61,587 nucleotides of DNA from a virus. How positions within the stretch are numbered: position 1 is the stretch's first letter; every line of letters begins with the position of its first letter. Below the pieces are notes generated by a model. It saw nothing but the letters and a program-made list of their open reading frames with translations. It did not search any database and was not told the DNA's origin. The stretch is taken from the IMG/VR virus record IMGVR_UViG_3300032288_002407, positions 1-61,587 of that record. One strand, given 5' to 3'. The position numbers and the translations under genes were made by a program. Shown one piece after another: positions 61,517-61,587 of the stretch.

Positions 61517-61587
61517 ATGAGCTACGAGCCGTTGCCTGCATGTGATGGTTCTCCGACGATTTACCCCAGACACACGAAACTATGGAC
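61517..61587 (+). CDS. 5' end of a gene cut by the window edge
   Basis: An ATG at 61517 opens a frame (MSYEPLPACDGSPTIYPRHT) that runs off the right edge after 23 codons. A competing ATG at 61510 gives only 11 codons. The first bases of the window do not continue this frame. Confidence 0.4.
   Translation, partial: MSYEPLPACDGSPTIYPRHTKLW

Noticed and set aside
1-61587. Diversity-generating retroelement or prophage integration module
   Set aside because: No reverse transcriptase, integrase or attachment-site pair was seen. Variable repeats are explained by the array at 51111 and the fibre repeats.
1-61587. Circular join of the two window ends within one gene
   Set aside because: The frame open at the right edge (from 61517), continued into position 1, meets a stop after about 14 codons and does not match the frame ending at 177. 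The ends may still be adjacent in a permuted genome if bases are missing.

Overview
The window is a tailed-phage genome or most of one. It carries portal, major capsid, scaffold, large terminase, endolysin, RecT-type recombination, SSB, helicase and primase genes, and no host housekeeping genes, rRNA, tRNA, integrase or recognisable lysogeny module. A virulent phage is therefore most likely. No sheath or tape-measure gene is evident, while there is a 3,424-residue multidomain protein and a 763-residue portal, which fits a short-tailed (podovirus-like) virion better than a long-tailed one; this is inference. Most genes lack a Shine-Dalgarno sequence. They start in an A-rich context ending in aatATG or gatATG, or through 4-base ATGA overlaps. 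That suggests a host with SD-independent initiation (for example Bacteroidota or Verrucomicrobiota), but the host cannot be named from this sequence.

Layout. Positions 213-17,481 (minus) hold virion genes: a cysteine-rich protein, the giant polyvalent-type protein, connector or tail-like proteins, and a collagen-like fibre coupled to a 2-oxoglutarate/Fe(II) oxygenase. Positions 17,482-19,277 (plus) form an island with a TTGACA promoter, a compact terminated small RNA and five small genes. Positions 19,261-23,650 (minus) hold the endolysin, small membrane proteins and a metallophosphoesterase split by an intein. Positions 23,656-33,499 (minus) hold repeat-rich fibres, major capsid, scaffold and portal. 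Positions 33,584-40,557 are mostly minus: small basic proteins, a Dps-like protein, regulators, a cytosine-C5 methyltransferase with a long second open frame, and a terminase-small-subunit-like protein. A divergent control region at 40,558-40,708 contains a parS-like palindrome and a strong plus-strand promoter. Positions 40,709-61,587 (plus) form the early and replication block: many small genes, then RecT, a nucleotidyltransferase-fold protein, a PD-(D/E)XK exonuclease, SSB, a RusA-like resolvase, an IS110-type recombinase domain, a repeat array, a ParB-like protein, helicase, primase, large terminase and glycosyltransferases.

The most unusual locus is 50,194-51,713. A protein matching the C-terminal half of IS110-family recombinases (helix-hairpin-helix plus Transposase_20-like region) but lacking the N-terminal DEDD nuclease domain is followed after 17 bases by a 12-unit, 36-bp array. 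Two different conserved 10-mers alternate in the array, separated by variable 8-mers. A hairpin-rich untranslated region comes next, then a ParB-like gene. IS110 enzymes use guide-bearing bridge RNAs, so an RNA-guided recombinase with a multi-guide array is an attractive but untested reading; an iteron-like replication or partition site is the main alternative. Other items worth attention are a plus-strand small RNA whose two hairpin loops are perfectly complementary over 7 nt, a structured leader before the major capsid gene, the two-frame methyltransferase locus, and a RusA gene spread over two frames.
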